Source of the DNA: JBQSUQ01 sp052384575
GTDB lineage: Bacteria > Pseudomonadota > Gammaproteobacteria > Enterobacterales > Pasteurellaceae
DNA length: 39,105 bases
Assembly (NCBI GenBank): GCA_052384575.1
Contig: JBQSUQ010000006.1
Direction: 5' to 3' (one strand)
Positions 31,782 to 39,105 of the stretch are shown one piece after another (position 1 is the first letter of the stretch; every line of letters starts with the position of its first letter). The translations under genes were made by a program, and so were the position numbers. The notes under the pieces were generated by a model that had not been told where the DNA came from, searched no databases, and saw only the letters and a list, made by a program, of their open reading frames with translations.

Positions 31782-33134
31782 TTACTCAAATAATTCTTTA
31801 TGTAGTTGACGAACAACGTCATCTGCTTGCGAACTTTGCACAAGTGTACATACATTATTTGTGCTTGCACCATAGCTAATCATTCTGATGCTATATTGTT
31901 CTAACGATGAGAAAATACGTTTCGCAATCCCTGCGGAAATATGTAAATCGTTACCAATTAAGGCGACGAGAGATAATCCCGTATCCACTTTTACGGTGCA
32001 TACTTCGCTCAATTCTGTTAGTAATTCGTTAGAAAGTAAATCAGTGCCAGCAGAAGCTGAACCTGTTTTATCTAATGTCAGTGCGACACTTACTTCTGAT
32101 GTGGTAATGGTATCAACAGAAATTTTATATTTCGCTAAGATATTGAATACATTAGCTAAAAATCCTTGCGCATAAAGCATATTTAAGCTGGATAAGGTAA
32201 GCAAAGTTTGATCTCGGCGTAATGCAATAGCGCGAAATGTTGGGCGAGGTTGTGGATCACGAGTTACCCAAGTGCCACCATCTTCAGGTGCTTTACTTGA
32301 ACCAACATAAACAGGAATATTGCTTCTTACCGCGGGAAGTAAGGTCGCTGGATGTAGTACTTTTGCACCAAAAGTTGCCATCTCAGCAGCTTCGGCAAAA
32401 CTCATAGTATCAATACGTTGCGCATTTGGTGCAATACGAGGATCTATTGTATAAATGCCCGCTACATCAGTCCAAATTAAGACTTCTTTCGCATTTAATA
32501 CTTCCGCAATCAGTGCAGCAGAATAATCTGAGCCACCGCGACCTAAAGTAGTGGTTTTGCCTTGTGGATCACGACCGATAAAACCTTGTGTAATAATAAG
32601 TTCTCCGCGATCAATGAGTGGTTTTAAAATATTGTCACTATTTTTCTGGGTTTGTTCATCATTTGGTCTTGCTTTACCAAAATGGCTATCTGTTGCCACA
32701 ATTGTTCGGACATCAATCCAAGTGGATTGCACGTTTAATTCGCGTAGAATTTCCACAAATAAACGTGTTGACATCATCTCACCATGGCTAATTAATTCGT
32801 CTGTTAATGCTAAAGAAGTAGCAAGACTTGCCGCTTCAGCAAGAGAAGATATATTTTGTAATAAGCGTTCAATTTCGGGACGAACCAAAGCATCATCTTT
32901 TAATTCAGATAAAATGTTTTCTTGAATTTGACGCACTTCACCGATTAATTTTTCACGTTGTACGCTGTCAACGCCTTTTGCTAACTCAACTAATAAATTG
33001 GTCACGCCTGCTGAAGCAGACAAAATAACCACACGTGTGTTTGGATCTGCCATGATAATTTTGGCACAGGACACCATTGCATTGAAATTGGCAACACTTG
33101 TTCCGCCAAATTTTGCTACTGATAAATGAGGCAT
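31782..33134 (-). CDS. lysC: Lysine-sensitive aspartokinase III
   Basis: A 450-residue aspartokinase matching E. coli LysC (449) along its whole length. I place the start at 33134, after GGGAGA, rather than 33185, because the homologous N-terminus is LSVAKFGGTSV. The kinase domain shows KFGGTS (8-13) and TTLGRGGSDY; the ACT-containing C-terminus has TTSEVSVALTLD and MISYGAS. It makes aspartyl phosphate at the head of lysine, threonine and diaminopimelate synthesis. I looked for a lysine riboswitch in the 196-base leader and saw none. Confidence 0.95.
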   Translation of the reverse strand: MPHLSVAKFGGTSVANFNAMVSCAKIIMADPNTRVVILSASAGVTNLLVELAKGVDSVQREKLIGEVRQIQENILSELKDDALVRPEIERLLQNISSLAEAASLATSLALTDELISHGEMMSTRLFVEILRELNVQSTWIDVRTIVATDSHFGKARPNDEQTQKNSDNILKPLIDRGELIITQGFIGRDPQGKTTTLGRGGSDYSAALIAEVLNAKEVLIWTDVAGIYTIDPRIAPNAQRIDTMSFAEAAEMATFGAKVLHPATLLPAVRSNIPVYVGSSKAPEDGGTWVTRDPQPRPTFRAIALRRDQTLLTLSSLNMLYAQGFLANVFNILAKYKISVDTITTSEVSVALTLDKTGSASAGTDLLSNELLTELSEVCTVKVDTGLSLVALIGNDLHISAGIAKRIFSSLEQYSIRMISYGASTNNVCTLVQSSQADDVVRQLHKELFE

Positions 33135-33330
33135 AAGTTTTTCTCCCAAAATAATAATAGATAGGCATAGAAATAGCGGTTTCATTAGACATTGTCAATA
33201 TTTTTTAAGAATCGTTTAGATAATCGAGAGAGTGGCTTGCCTGAAAAGGAAATTTACTTGCCTAAATATTGCGTAGATTTGACAAAGTGCGGTAGAATAC
33301 GCGGAATTTTTTATTTAAAGGTTTTCATAA

Positions 33331-34026
33331 ATGACGGAACAACAAGTCCAAAATCAAGAAGTTGAAATTGCTGAAACTGAACAACAAGCGTTATCAACAG
33401 AAACCGCCACAGAAGAAGTGAGCGGCAAATGGTCAAATAAAGAAGTGATTGCTTATTTAGCCGAAAAATTCCCTTTATGCTTTTCAGTTGAGGGGGAAGC
33501 TAAGCCATTAAAAATTGGTTTATTCCAAGATTTAGCAGAAGCATTGGCTGATGATGATAATGTGAGTAAAACACAATTACGCCACGTTTTGCGTCAATAC
33601 ACATCAAATTGGCGCTATTTACATGGTTGTCGTTTAGGTGCTGTTCGCGTGGATTTGCAAGGTAATCCAGCGGGTGTACTAGAGCAAGAGCATGTTGAGC
33701 ATGCGCAACAACAGCTAGCGGAAGCTAAAGCGAAATTAGCAGAAAAACGCGCAGCAAACAAAGAACAAGTGAAAAAACGTCCAGCACGTAAACCACAGGT
33801 CGATAAAAATGCAAAATTCGCTAAGAAACCAATGGCGAATAAAAAAACGATGCCGAAATTAACCGCAGTTTCTTTGGATGATTTGCAAGAAGGTGGCAAA
33901 GTTAAAGTCAAAGTAGGCGATAGTGTGAAAAATGCTGTTGTGCTACAAACAATGAAAGATTCTGCACGTGTGCAGTTAGACAATGGTTTAGTTGTTAATA
34001 TTGCAGCGGATCGTTTGTTTGCATAA
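33331..34026 (+). CDS. proQ: RNA chaperone ProQ
   Basis: A 231-residue protein (E. coli 232). An acidic N-terminal tail of about 35 residues precedes the FinO/ProQ RNA-binding domain (about 38-135, with WRYLHGCRLGAVRVDLQG), then a Lys/Ala-rich linker (about 140-180) and a Tudor-like C-terminal domain (LQEGGKVKVKVGDSVKNAV). ProQ binds structured 3' ends and small RNAs across the transcriptome. AAGG ribosome site. It is followed by two hairpins and then prc, the usual neighbour. Confidence 0.95.
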   Translation: MTEQQVQNQEVEIAETEQQALSTETATEEVSGKWSNKEVIAYLAEKFPLCFSVEGEAKPLKIGLFQDLAEALADDDNVSKTQLRHVLRQYTSNWRYLHGCRLGAVRVDLQGNPAGVLEQEHVEHAQQQLAEAKAKLAEKRAANKEQVKKRPARKPQVDKNAKFAKKPMANKKTMPKLTAVSLDDLQEGGKVKVKVGDSVKNAVVLQTMKDSARVQLDNGLVVNIAADRLFA

Positions 34027-34035
34027 TTTATTTCA

Positions 34036-34057
34036 TAATGCTGCGCAAGCAGCATTA
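34036..34057 (+). other. Stable hairpin directly after proQ
   Basis: A perfect 9-bp stem TAATGCTGC / GCAGCATTA capped by GCAA, a GNRA-type tetraloop, starts nine bases after the proQ stop. No T-run follows, so it is more likely an RNA-stabilising or protein-binding element than a terminator. Confidence 0.6.
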
Positions 34058-34060
34058 ATA

Positions 34061-34091
34061 CATCAATAGATTGATCTATCTGATGTTTTTT
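34061..34091 (+). terminator. Terminator/attenuator between proQ and prc
   Basis: CATCA-ATAGAT, loop TG, ATCTAT-C-TGATG followed by TTTTTT: an 11-bp stem with one bulge and a six-base T-run. It ends 19 bases before the prc start. It should end a proQ-only transcript and attenuate prc. Confidence 0.78.
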
Positions 34092-34110
34092 CTTTATTAG
34101 GAATGTCTAA

Positions 34111-36156
34111 ATGAAGTTGATGAATTCTAAGCAGTATGCTGTAACGGTTTTCTCGTTGTTATTATCAGCGAGTGTCACAGCGGTTGAGCCAAATATTAAA
34201 TTTAATGAGATCAAAATTCCGTCTTCGACAGAAGAAAATTCGTTAGCAACCAAACGCGTAACAACACGTTTGACGCAATCTCATTATCGTAAATTTCAGT
34301 TAGATGATGCTTTTTCTAATAAGATTTTTGACCGTTATATCAATCAGTTAGATTATAGCCATAATTTGTTTATTCAATCTGATGTGGATGAATTACGTGC
34401 TAAATACGCTAATGTGTTAGATGATCAATTGAATGAAGGTAATTTAGAAGCGGCTTTTGCGATCTATGATCTTATGACGCGCAGACGTTATGAACGTTAT
34501 GCTTATGCATTATCCTTATTAGACAAAGAGCCTAATTTAAATGGTCAAGATCAAATTGAAATTGATCGCACCAAAGCTGCATTCCCAAAAACAAAAGAAG
34601 AAGCAGATCAACTTTGGGAACAACGTGTTAAACAGGATATCATTGATCTTAAATTAAAAGATAAAAATTGGGCTGAAGTTAAGAAAACATTAGTCAAACG
34701 CTATAATTTGGCGATTCGTCGTTTAACACAGACGAAATCAGACGATATTACACAGACATATTTGAACGCTTTAGCGCGTGAAATTGATCCTCACACAAGC
34801 TATTTAGGTCCTAGAGCAGCCAAAAGCTTTAACGAAAGTATGAATTTGTCGTTAGAAGGGATTGGGGCAACATTACGTCAAGAAGATGATATTACAACTA
34901 TTCAATCTCTTGTGCCGGGTGCTCCTGCTGCACGTAGTAAAAAATTAGCTGCAGGAGATAAAATTATTGGTGTAGGGCAGGCAACTGGCGAAATTGAAGA
35001 TGTTGTCGGTTGGCGTTTAGATGATGTGGTTGACAAAATCAAAGGGAAAAAAGGTAGTAAAGTTCGTCTTGAAGTTGAGCCAGCAAAAGGGGGCAAAACC
35101 AAGATCATCACTTTGGTGCGCGATAAAGTTCGTATTGAAGATAGTGCAGCGAAACTAACCGTAGAAAAAGTGGGTTCAGAAAATGTTGCAGTAATTAAAA
35201 TTCCAACATTTTATATTGGTTTAACCGACGATGTGCGTAAATTATTAAAAGAAATGAAAGCGAAAAAAGCGTCTTCATTAATTATTGATTTACGTGAGAA
35301 TGGTGGTGGTGCTTTAACAGAAGCGGTTGGATTGACAGGATTGTTTATTTCTGATGGTCCAGTAGTACAAGTGAGAGATGCTTACAATCGTATTCGCGTG
35401 CATGAAGACCCTGATAATGCGCAAGTTTATTCTGGTCCATTATTAGTGATGATTAATCGTCATAGTGCCTCAGCTTCTGAGATTTTCTCGGCTGCAATCC
35501 AAGACTATAATCGCGGTATTGTTGTAGGGCAAAATACCTTTGGTAAAGGAACGGTACAACAAAGCCGTACGCTAAATTTTGTCTATGATTTAGATCAAGA
35601 GCCACTTGGATTTATTCAATATACGATTCAGAAATTCTATCGTATTGATGGTGGCAGTACACAAATCAAAGGGGTTGCACCTGATATCAAATTCCCTGAA
35701 ATTATTGATGCAAAAGAAACTGGCGAGGAAAAAGAAGATAATGCGTTAGCTTGGGATAAAATTCCATCAGCGAATTATTCTCAATCAGAATCGGCTCGTG
35801 ATGCAGTTCCTCAGTTAGAAGCAAAACATGAGCAACGTATTGCAAAAGATCCTGAATTTATTGCTTTAGCGGAGAATTTAAAAGTTCGTCAGGAGCGTCG
35901 TGAGCGCAAATATTTATCATTAAATTACCAAGTGCGCAAAGCAGAAAATGATAAAGATGAAGCAAAACGTTTGAAAGACATTAATGAGCGTTTTAAACGT
36001 GAAGGTAAAGCCTTGTTGAAAAATATCGATGATTTACCAAAAGATTATGAAGCACCCGATTTCTTCTTAACAGAAGCGAAGAAAATGGCAGCGGATTTAG
36101 CGTTCTTAAAGAAAGGCAAGACAGAACGCAAACAACAGGAAAAAACGAAAAACTAA
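34111..36156 (+). CDS. prc: Tail-specific protease Prc (Tsp)
   Basis: A 681-residue periplasmic C-terminal processing protease (E. coli 682). A signal peptide (about residues 1-25, ending SVTAV) is followed by the N-terminal helical lid domain, a PDZ domain (about 235-325) and the catalytic core with the Ser-Lys dyad Ser454 (in SASASEIF) and Lys479 (in FGKGTVQQ). It degrades proteins by their C-termini and, with NlpI in E. coli, controls the hydrolase MepS. The following genes act on peptidoglycan, so the neighbourhood fits. AGGAAT ribosome site. Confidence 0.96.
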   Translation: MKLMNSKQYAVTVFSLLLSASVTAVEPNIKFNEIKIPSSTEENSLATKRVTTRLTQSHYRKFQLDDAFSNKIFDRYINQLDYSHNLFIQSDVDELRAKYANVLDDQLNEGNLEAAFAIYDLMTRRRYERYAYALSLLDKEPNLNGQDQIEIDRTKAAFPKTKEEADQLWEQRVKQDIIDLKLKDKNWAEVKKTLVKRYNLAIRRLTQTKSDDITQTYLNALAREIDPHTSYLGPRAAKSFNESMNLSLEGIGATLRQEDDITTIQSLVPGAPAARSKKLAAGDKIIGVGQATGEIEDVVGWRLDDVVDKIKGKKGSKVRLEVEPAKGGKTKIITLVRDKVRIEDSAAKLTVEKVGSENVAVIKIPTFYIGLTDDVRKLLKEMKAKKASSLIIDLRENGGGALTEAVGLTGLFISDGPVVQVRDAYNRIRVHEDPDNAQVYSGPLLVMINRHSASASEIFSAAIQDYNRGIVVGQNTFGKGTVQQSRTLNFVYDLDQEPLGFIQYTIQKFYRIDGGSTQIKGVAPDIKFPEIIDAKETGEEKEDNALAWDKIPSANYSQSESARDAVPQLEAKHEQRIAKDPEFIALAENLKVRQERRERKYLSLNYQVRKAENDKDEAKRLKDINERFKREGKALLKNIDDLPKDYEAPDFFLTEAKKMAADLAFLKKGKTERKQQEKTKN

Positions 36157-36166
36157 GTAAGTTTAC

Positions 36167-36209
36167 ACCGCACTTTTATTAGGGATATGGCATAAAGTGC
36201 GGTTGATTT
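36167..36209 (+). terminator. Inverted uptake-sequence terminator between prc and the L,D-transpeptidase gene
   Basis: ACCGCACTTT (36167-36176) pairs with AAAGTGCGGT (36194-36203) across a 17-base loop, followed by TGATTTTT. It lies 11 bases after the prc stop; the next ribosome site begins directly after it, so it probably attenuates. Confidence 0.75.
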
Positions 36210-36223
36210 TTAAGGATTTCTGA

Positions 36224-37714
36224 ATGAAAGCAAAAACTGACAAATTCAAATTTGCACCTCTTGTAATTTTAATTTCCGGATTATGTACGAGTTGCACAGT
36301 ATCAAATTATTTTAATGCTAATGTGAATAAAGAAAGCATTAACGTTGATTTGGCAACTCAGCAAATGGAGCAAGAAAAGGCAGCTGAGGCTGCGCGTTTA
36401 GAAGCTGAGCGTAAGGCTGAAGAAGCAAAATTGGCACAAGAGAAGCAAATGCAAGCGGAAGCGAAAGTTGCGGAATTAATGGGTAATACGCCTTTACAAT
36501 TTCAGCGTACTGTAGCAACGATTTATGCTGAACGTGATTATGCGCCAATTTGGGCTGATAAAGCGGCTGAAAAACAATTCTTACGTGAATATGCAGCGAT
36601 GGTGGCGAGTGGTATTTCTCATCGCTCAGCAAATTCCTTAGAAGCGATTAGTGCGGCTCAGAATGATTCTCTTGTATACGATATGCTATTAACGGATGCT
36701 TTTTTAGACTATATGTATTATGCGAAAAGAGTGTCTTCTTCAGCACAAAGTTGGTTGTATTCTGTTAATAGTTATAAGCCAGAAAAGCCATCTGATGAAT
36801 CTATTGCGGCCTGGTTAAGTGCGGTGAAAAATGAGCAACATTTAACATTTGTGAAGAATTTGTCTTCTGATAATCATTTATATCGCCAAACCTTAGCTCA
36901 TATTGCAACGAATTTAGCTTCAGATAAGAAAAATCAAGCGGGATTATATAAATTAGCTATTAATGCTCAGCGTTTACGCATTATTCCAAGCTTTGATAAT
37001 GGTATTTTTGTGAATATTCCAAGTTATCAGTTAGAGTATTATCGTGATGGACAATTAGTGTTAAATTCACGTGTTATTGTGGGTAAAGAATCACGCAGAA
37101 CCCCTGTGATGTACAGCAAATTAAGCAATGTAGTGGTCAACCCACCTTGGAATGTGCCGAATACTATTTTGACGAAAGATTTAGTACCTAAGTTGGCACG
37201 AGATCCAAGTTATGCTGATCGTGCGAGTCTTGAAATTTTTGACAGCAGAGGCAATAAAATTAGTGCTTACAGTGTAAATTGGTCACAATATATTAATAGT
37301 AAATCAGTGCCTTTCCGTATTCGTCAGAAAGCGGGAGATGACAGTGCTCTTGGTCGTTTTAAATTTAATATGCCAAGTTCCGATGCGATTTATTTACATG
37401 ACACACCAAACCGCGGTTTATTTAGTAAAACAGCGCGTGCTTTAAGCTCTGGTTGTGTGCGTGTAGCAAAATCAGATGAATTAGCGACAATCTTATTAAA
37501 AGAAGCGGGTTGGTCTGCTGCTAAGAAACAAAGTGTGTTAGCAAGTAAGAAAACCACTTCAGCAACGATTCAATCGGATAATCCTGTTTATTTATATTAT
37601 GTGACAGCTTGGGTTGAAAATGGTAAAGTGAAAACCTTACCAGATATTTACGGTTATGATCGTGCTAAAGCGCCAAGTTATGTCAATTGGCATACTGTAC
37701 AGAAATATTTATAA
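36224..37714 (+). CDS. ldtD: L,D-transpeptidase (YcbB/LdtD-like)
   Basis: A 496-residue envelope enzyme. The YkuD catalytic domain occupies about residues 270-440, with HDTPNRGLF and the nucleophile in SSGCVRV (Cys411). The N-terminus is hydrophobic and ends GLCTS-C (Cys24), a borderline lipobox with Cys at -3. Residues about 46-90 are an Ala/Glu/Lys-rich coiled coil, a part I do not recall in E. coli LdtD (615 residues), and the total is shorter. It makes 3-3 crosslinks in peptidoglycan, or attaches D-amino acids. AAGG ribosome site. Next come mepK and ycbL, the same order as E. coli ycbB-ycbK-ycbL. Confidence 0.9.
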   Translation: MKAKTDKFKFAPLVILISGLCTSCTVSNYFNANVNKESINVDLATQQMEQEKAAEAARLEAERKAEEAKLAQEKQMQAEAKVAELMGNTPLQFQRTVATIYAERDYAPIWADKAAEKQFLREYAAMVASGISHRSANSLEAISAAQNDSLVYDMLLTDAFLDYMYYAKRVSSSAQSWLYSVNSYKPEKPSDESIAAWLSAVKNEQHLTFVKNLSSDNHLYRQTLAHIATNLASDKKNQAGLYKLAINAQRLRIIPSFDNGIFVNIPSYQLEYYRDGQLVLNSRVIVGKESRRTPVMYSKLSNVVVNPPWNVPNTILTKDLVPKLARDPSYADRASLEIFDSRGNKISAYSVNWSQYINSKSVPFRIRQKAGDDSALGRFKFNMPSSDAIYLHDTPNRGLFSKTARALSSGCVRVAKSDELATILLKEAGWSAAKKQSVLASKKTTSATIQSDNPVYLYYVTAWVENGKVKTLPDIYGYDRAKAPSYVNWHTVQKYL

Positions 37715-37796
37715 TATTTTTGATTAAATAATGAACTAAAGTAACTTTAGCCTGACTAAATAAGATATTCGGGCTCATAGAAAGAGAGACATTTTA

Positions 37797-38357
37797 ATGA
37801 CAACAATTAACCATAGTCGCCGCAAGTGGTTATCTTTAGGTGGCGTTGTATTGGGTACAACGATTTTACCTAACTCTGTTTTAGCGGTTGTATCTACGCC
37901 AAAACCACGAATTTTGCGCTTAAGAAATATTAATACAGGAGAAACTTTTAGCTCTGAATTTTCACAAGGAAAGGGGCTTTCTTCTTCAATGTTAGGTAAA
38001 TTCAATTGGTTTATGCGTGATTGGCATGTAAATCGTTCACGTAATATGGATCCTAACCTATTTACAAAACTCTATAATATTCAAAGTAAACTTGGATTGC
38101 GCAATACAGAGATCCAAATTTTATCTGGTTATAGAACAGCAGCAACCAATAGTGGTTTACGTCGTCGTAGCAGAGGTGTTGCTTCTAATAGCTATCATAT
38201 TCGAGGTCAAGCAGTGGATTTTCGTGTGCCTGGCGTTTCTTTAGCAAGCATTAGAAATGCGGCGGAAAGTTTGAATAATGGTGGAGTAGGATATTACCCA
38301 GTTAGTAATTTTATCCATGTTGATACAGGGCCAGTACGCACTTGGCGTGGTAGATAA
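37797..38357 (+). CDS. mepK: Murein endopeptidase MepK (YcbK, peptidase M15 fold), Tat-exported
   Basis: A 186-residue protein (E. coli YcbK 182). The N-terminus SRRKWLSLGG is a twin-arginine signal, so it is exported folded. Zinc ligands of the M15/DUF882 fold are His134 (SYHIRGQAVDF), Asp141 and His174 (FIHVDTG). E. coli MepK cleaves the 3-3 crosslinks that L,D-transpeptidases make, which explains its place after the transpeptidase gene. AGAGAG-type ribosome site. Confidence 0.93.
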   Translation: MTTINHSRRKWLSLGGVVLGTTILPNSVLAVVSTPKPRILRLRNINTGETFSSEFSQGKGLSSSMLGKFNWFMRDWHVNRSRNMDPNLFTKLYNIQSKLGLRNTEIQILSGYRTAATNSGLRRRSRGVASNSYHIRGQAVDFRVPGVSLASIRNAAESLNNGGVGYYPVSNFIHVDTGPVRTWRGR

Positions 38358-38370
38358 AATCATGAAAATA

Positions 38371-38392
38371 AGACCGCAGTTTTGCGGTTTTA
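38371..38392 (+). terminator. Short hairpin between mepK and the metallo-hydrolase gene
   Basis: ACCGCA-GTTT-TGCGGT followed by TTTAT. The arms resemble a degenerate uptake sequence (ACCGCAGTT). The stem is only six base pairs plus flanking A/T pairs, so termination is probably partial. Confidence 0.5.
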
Positions 38393-38414
38393 TATTTTAA
38401 ATAAGGAATTCATA

Positions 38415-39044
38415 ATGAATATAGATATTGTGCCAGTCACACCTTTTCAGCAAAATTGCTCTATTATTTGGAATGATGAAAAACAGGCTGCAATTATTGA
38501 TCCCGGTGGTGAAGCACCTAAATTAATCCAACGAATTGAAGAACTTGGATTAGATTTACAAATGATTTTATTGACTCATGGCCATTTAGATCATGTTGGC
38601 GCAGCCATGAAATTAAAACAACATTTTAATGTTGAAATTATTGGGCCTCATTCCTTAGATTTATATTGGTTTCAATCCCTTCCGCAACAGTCTCGTCAAT
38701 TTGGTTTATTTGAAATTGATGCCTTTGAACCTGATCGTTGGTTAGATAATGAACACGAAATGATTTCTGTCGCAGGATTTAATTTTGAGATTTTGCATTT
38801 ACCAGGTCATACGCCAGGACACATTGGTTTTATTGAACATCAACAAAAAGTTGCGTTTACGGGCGATGTGTTATTTAAACAGGGGATTGGGCGTACGGAT
38901 TTCCAAGGGGGAAGTCATCAAGATTTAATGGATTCAATCAAAAAAAAAATGTATTTATTACCAGATGATATGCTCGTTCTACCTGGGCATGGACCTCATA
39001 CAACTATAGGATATGAGAAACAGAATAACCCTTTTGTTAAGTAG
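38415..39044 (+). CDS. Metallo-beta-lactamase fold hydrolase, YcbL/glyoxalase II-like
   Basis: A 210-residue cytoplasmic protein (start at 38415 after AAGGAAT; the longer frame to 38382 runs through the hairpin). The HxHxDH zinc site is THGHLDH (His55, His57, Asp59, His60), and later ligands appear in LPGHTPGH, FTGDVLF and LPGHGPHT. Length and pattern match YcbL, a single-domain glyoxalase II-type enzyme that can hydrolyse S-lactoylglutathione in Salmonella (recalled). Third gene of the ldtD-mepK-ycbL order. Not obviously involved in peptidoglycan. Confidence 0.9.
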   Translation: MNIDIVPVTPFQQNCSIIWNDEKQAAIIDPGGEAPKLIQRIEELGLDLQMILLTHGHLDHVGAAMKLKQHFNVEIIGPHSLDLYWFQSLPQQSRQFGLFEIDAFEPDRWLDNEHEMISVAGFNFEILHLPGHTPGHIGFIEHQQKVAFTGDVLFKQGIGRTDFQGGSHQDLMDSIKKKMYLLPDDMLVLPGHGPHTTIGYEKQNNPFVK

Positions 39045-39105
39045 TTTGAACACTTAAAAGTGCGGTGGAAATTACTTAAGTTTTTAAAAGTAAAAATCCA
39101 CCTTC
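39045..39105. other. Intergenic end of window with uptake sequence and possible hairpin
   Basis: An uptake sequence occurs at 39058-39066. GGTGGA (39064-39069) can pair with TCCACC (39097-39102) across a 27-base loop. The window ends before the next gene, so the role is unclear. Confidence 0.4.

Larger units (their letters stand above)
1921..39066. repeat. Dispersed Haemophilus-type DNA uptake sequences
   Basis: Exact 9-base cores found by eye. AAGTGCGGT on plus starts at 1921, 3360, 6573, 7182, 8489, 8696, 12905, 14085, 15510, 20847, 24820, 28140, 31735, 33285, 36195, 36817, 39058. ACCGCACTT starts at 3701, 7171, 9626, 14493, 15526, 15692, 16628, 19834, 22407, 24797, 25831, 26486, 30571, 31233, 31764, 36167. 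These mark DNA for uptake during natural transformation in Haemophilus; the variant found in Actinobacillus-type species (ACAAGCGGT) is not the one used. A few may be missed. Confidence 0.9.

Noticed and set aside
33135..33185. Extended start for lysC.
   Set aside because: Homology to E. coli LysC begins at the 33134 start, which has GGGAGA upstream; the extra residues look like translated leader.
33135..33330. Lysine riboswitch in the lysC leader.
   Set aside because: The leader is too short and lacks the conserved lysine-aptamer motifs; no comparable structure was seen on the minus strand.
1..39105. CRISPR arrays, insertion sequences, prophage genes and phase-variable tetranucleotide repeats.
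   Set aside because: I looked for regularly spaced repeats, transposase-like proteins and runs of CAAT, GCAA, GACA or similar units and found none.

Overview
The window is chromosomal DNA from a Haemophilus-type member of the Pasteurellaceae. By eye I count about thirty-three copies of the Haemophilus-type DNA uptake sequence core AAGTGCGGT (either strand), many as inverted pairs that double as transcription terminators. Base composition is AT-rich, and almost every gene resembles a known Haemophilus or enterobacterial family. From memory, parts match gene blocks of H. influenzae Rd (argS/yecM/pcp; udk-dcd-asmA-sotB-der-dnaQ-rnhA; proQ-prc-ldt-mepK), but the blocks are joined in a different order. 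A related Haemophilus species or a rearranged strain is therefore likely; the species itself cannot be fixed from the sequence alone.

Layout. 0.1-7.2 kb (+): a VirK/YbjX-family protein, helicase yoaA, tsaB, slp lipoprotein, fadD and rnd. 7.2-9.9 kb (-): a coiled-coil DUF3298-like lipoprotein and argS. 10.0-11.4 kb (+): yecM and two small lipoproteins, the second SlyB/Pcp. 11.5-14.2 kb (-): a GT8 glycosyltransferase, probably for lipooligosaccharide, and ycaO. 14.2-15.5 kb (+): a TPP riboswitch with its own promoter, driving an AfuA-like periplasmic binding protein. 15.5-20.9 kb (-): an afu ABC operon with two binding-protein genes in tandem (afuA, afuA2), a fused permease (afuB) and an ATPase (afuC), preceded by a CRP-type site. 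21.1-24.8 kb (+): udk, dcd, an AsmA-family gene and sotB. 24.8-29.7 kb (-): der, then a probable accessory cassette of selenium-type YedE, a COG0523 GTPase and an NADP-type secondary alcohol dehydrogenase. 30.1-30.3 kb: two identical tRNA-Asp genes in tandem behind one strong promoter. 30.4-33.1 kb: dnaQ, rnhA and lysC. 33.3-39.0 kb (+): proQ, prc, an L,D-transpeptidase, mepK and a ycbL-type metallo-hydrolase, a cell-envelope maintenance block.

The most interesting part is the afu region. Three AfuA paralogues occur in 6.5 kb. Only one (19848-20888) keeps the His-Asp...Glu sugar-contact residues that I recall for the hexose-phosphate receptor AfuA of Actinobacillus. The second has Gln-Asn in place of His-Asp. 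The third, under the TPP riboswitch, has His-Ser and Thr in place of Glu. This suggests one transporter served by several receptors of different ligand choice, one of them tied to thiamine status. Second in interest are the yedE leader, where a perfect 10-bp inverted repeat competes with a stem that buries the ribosome binding site, and the pairing of a zinc-dependent dehydrogenase with a COG0523 metallochaperone-type GTPase. The remainder is ordinary core genome.
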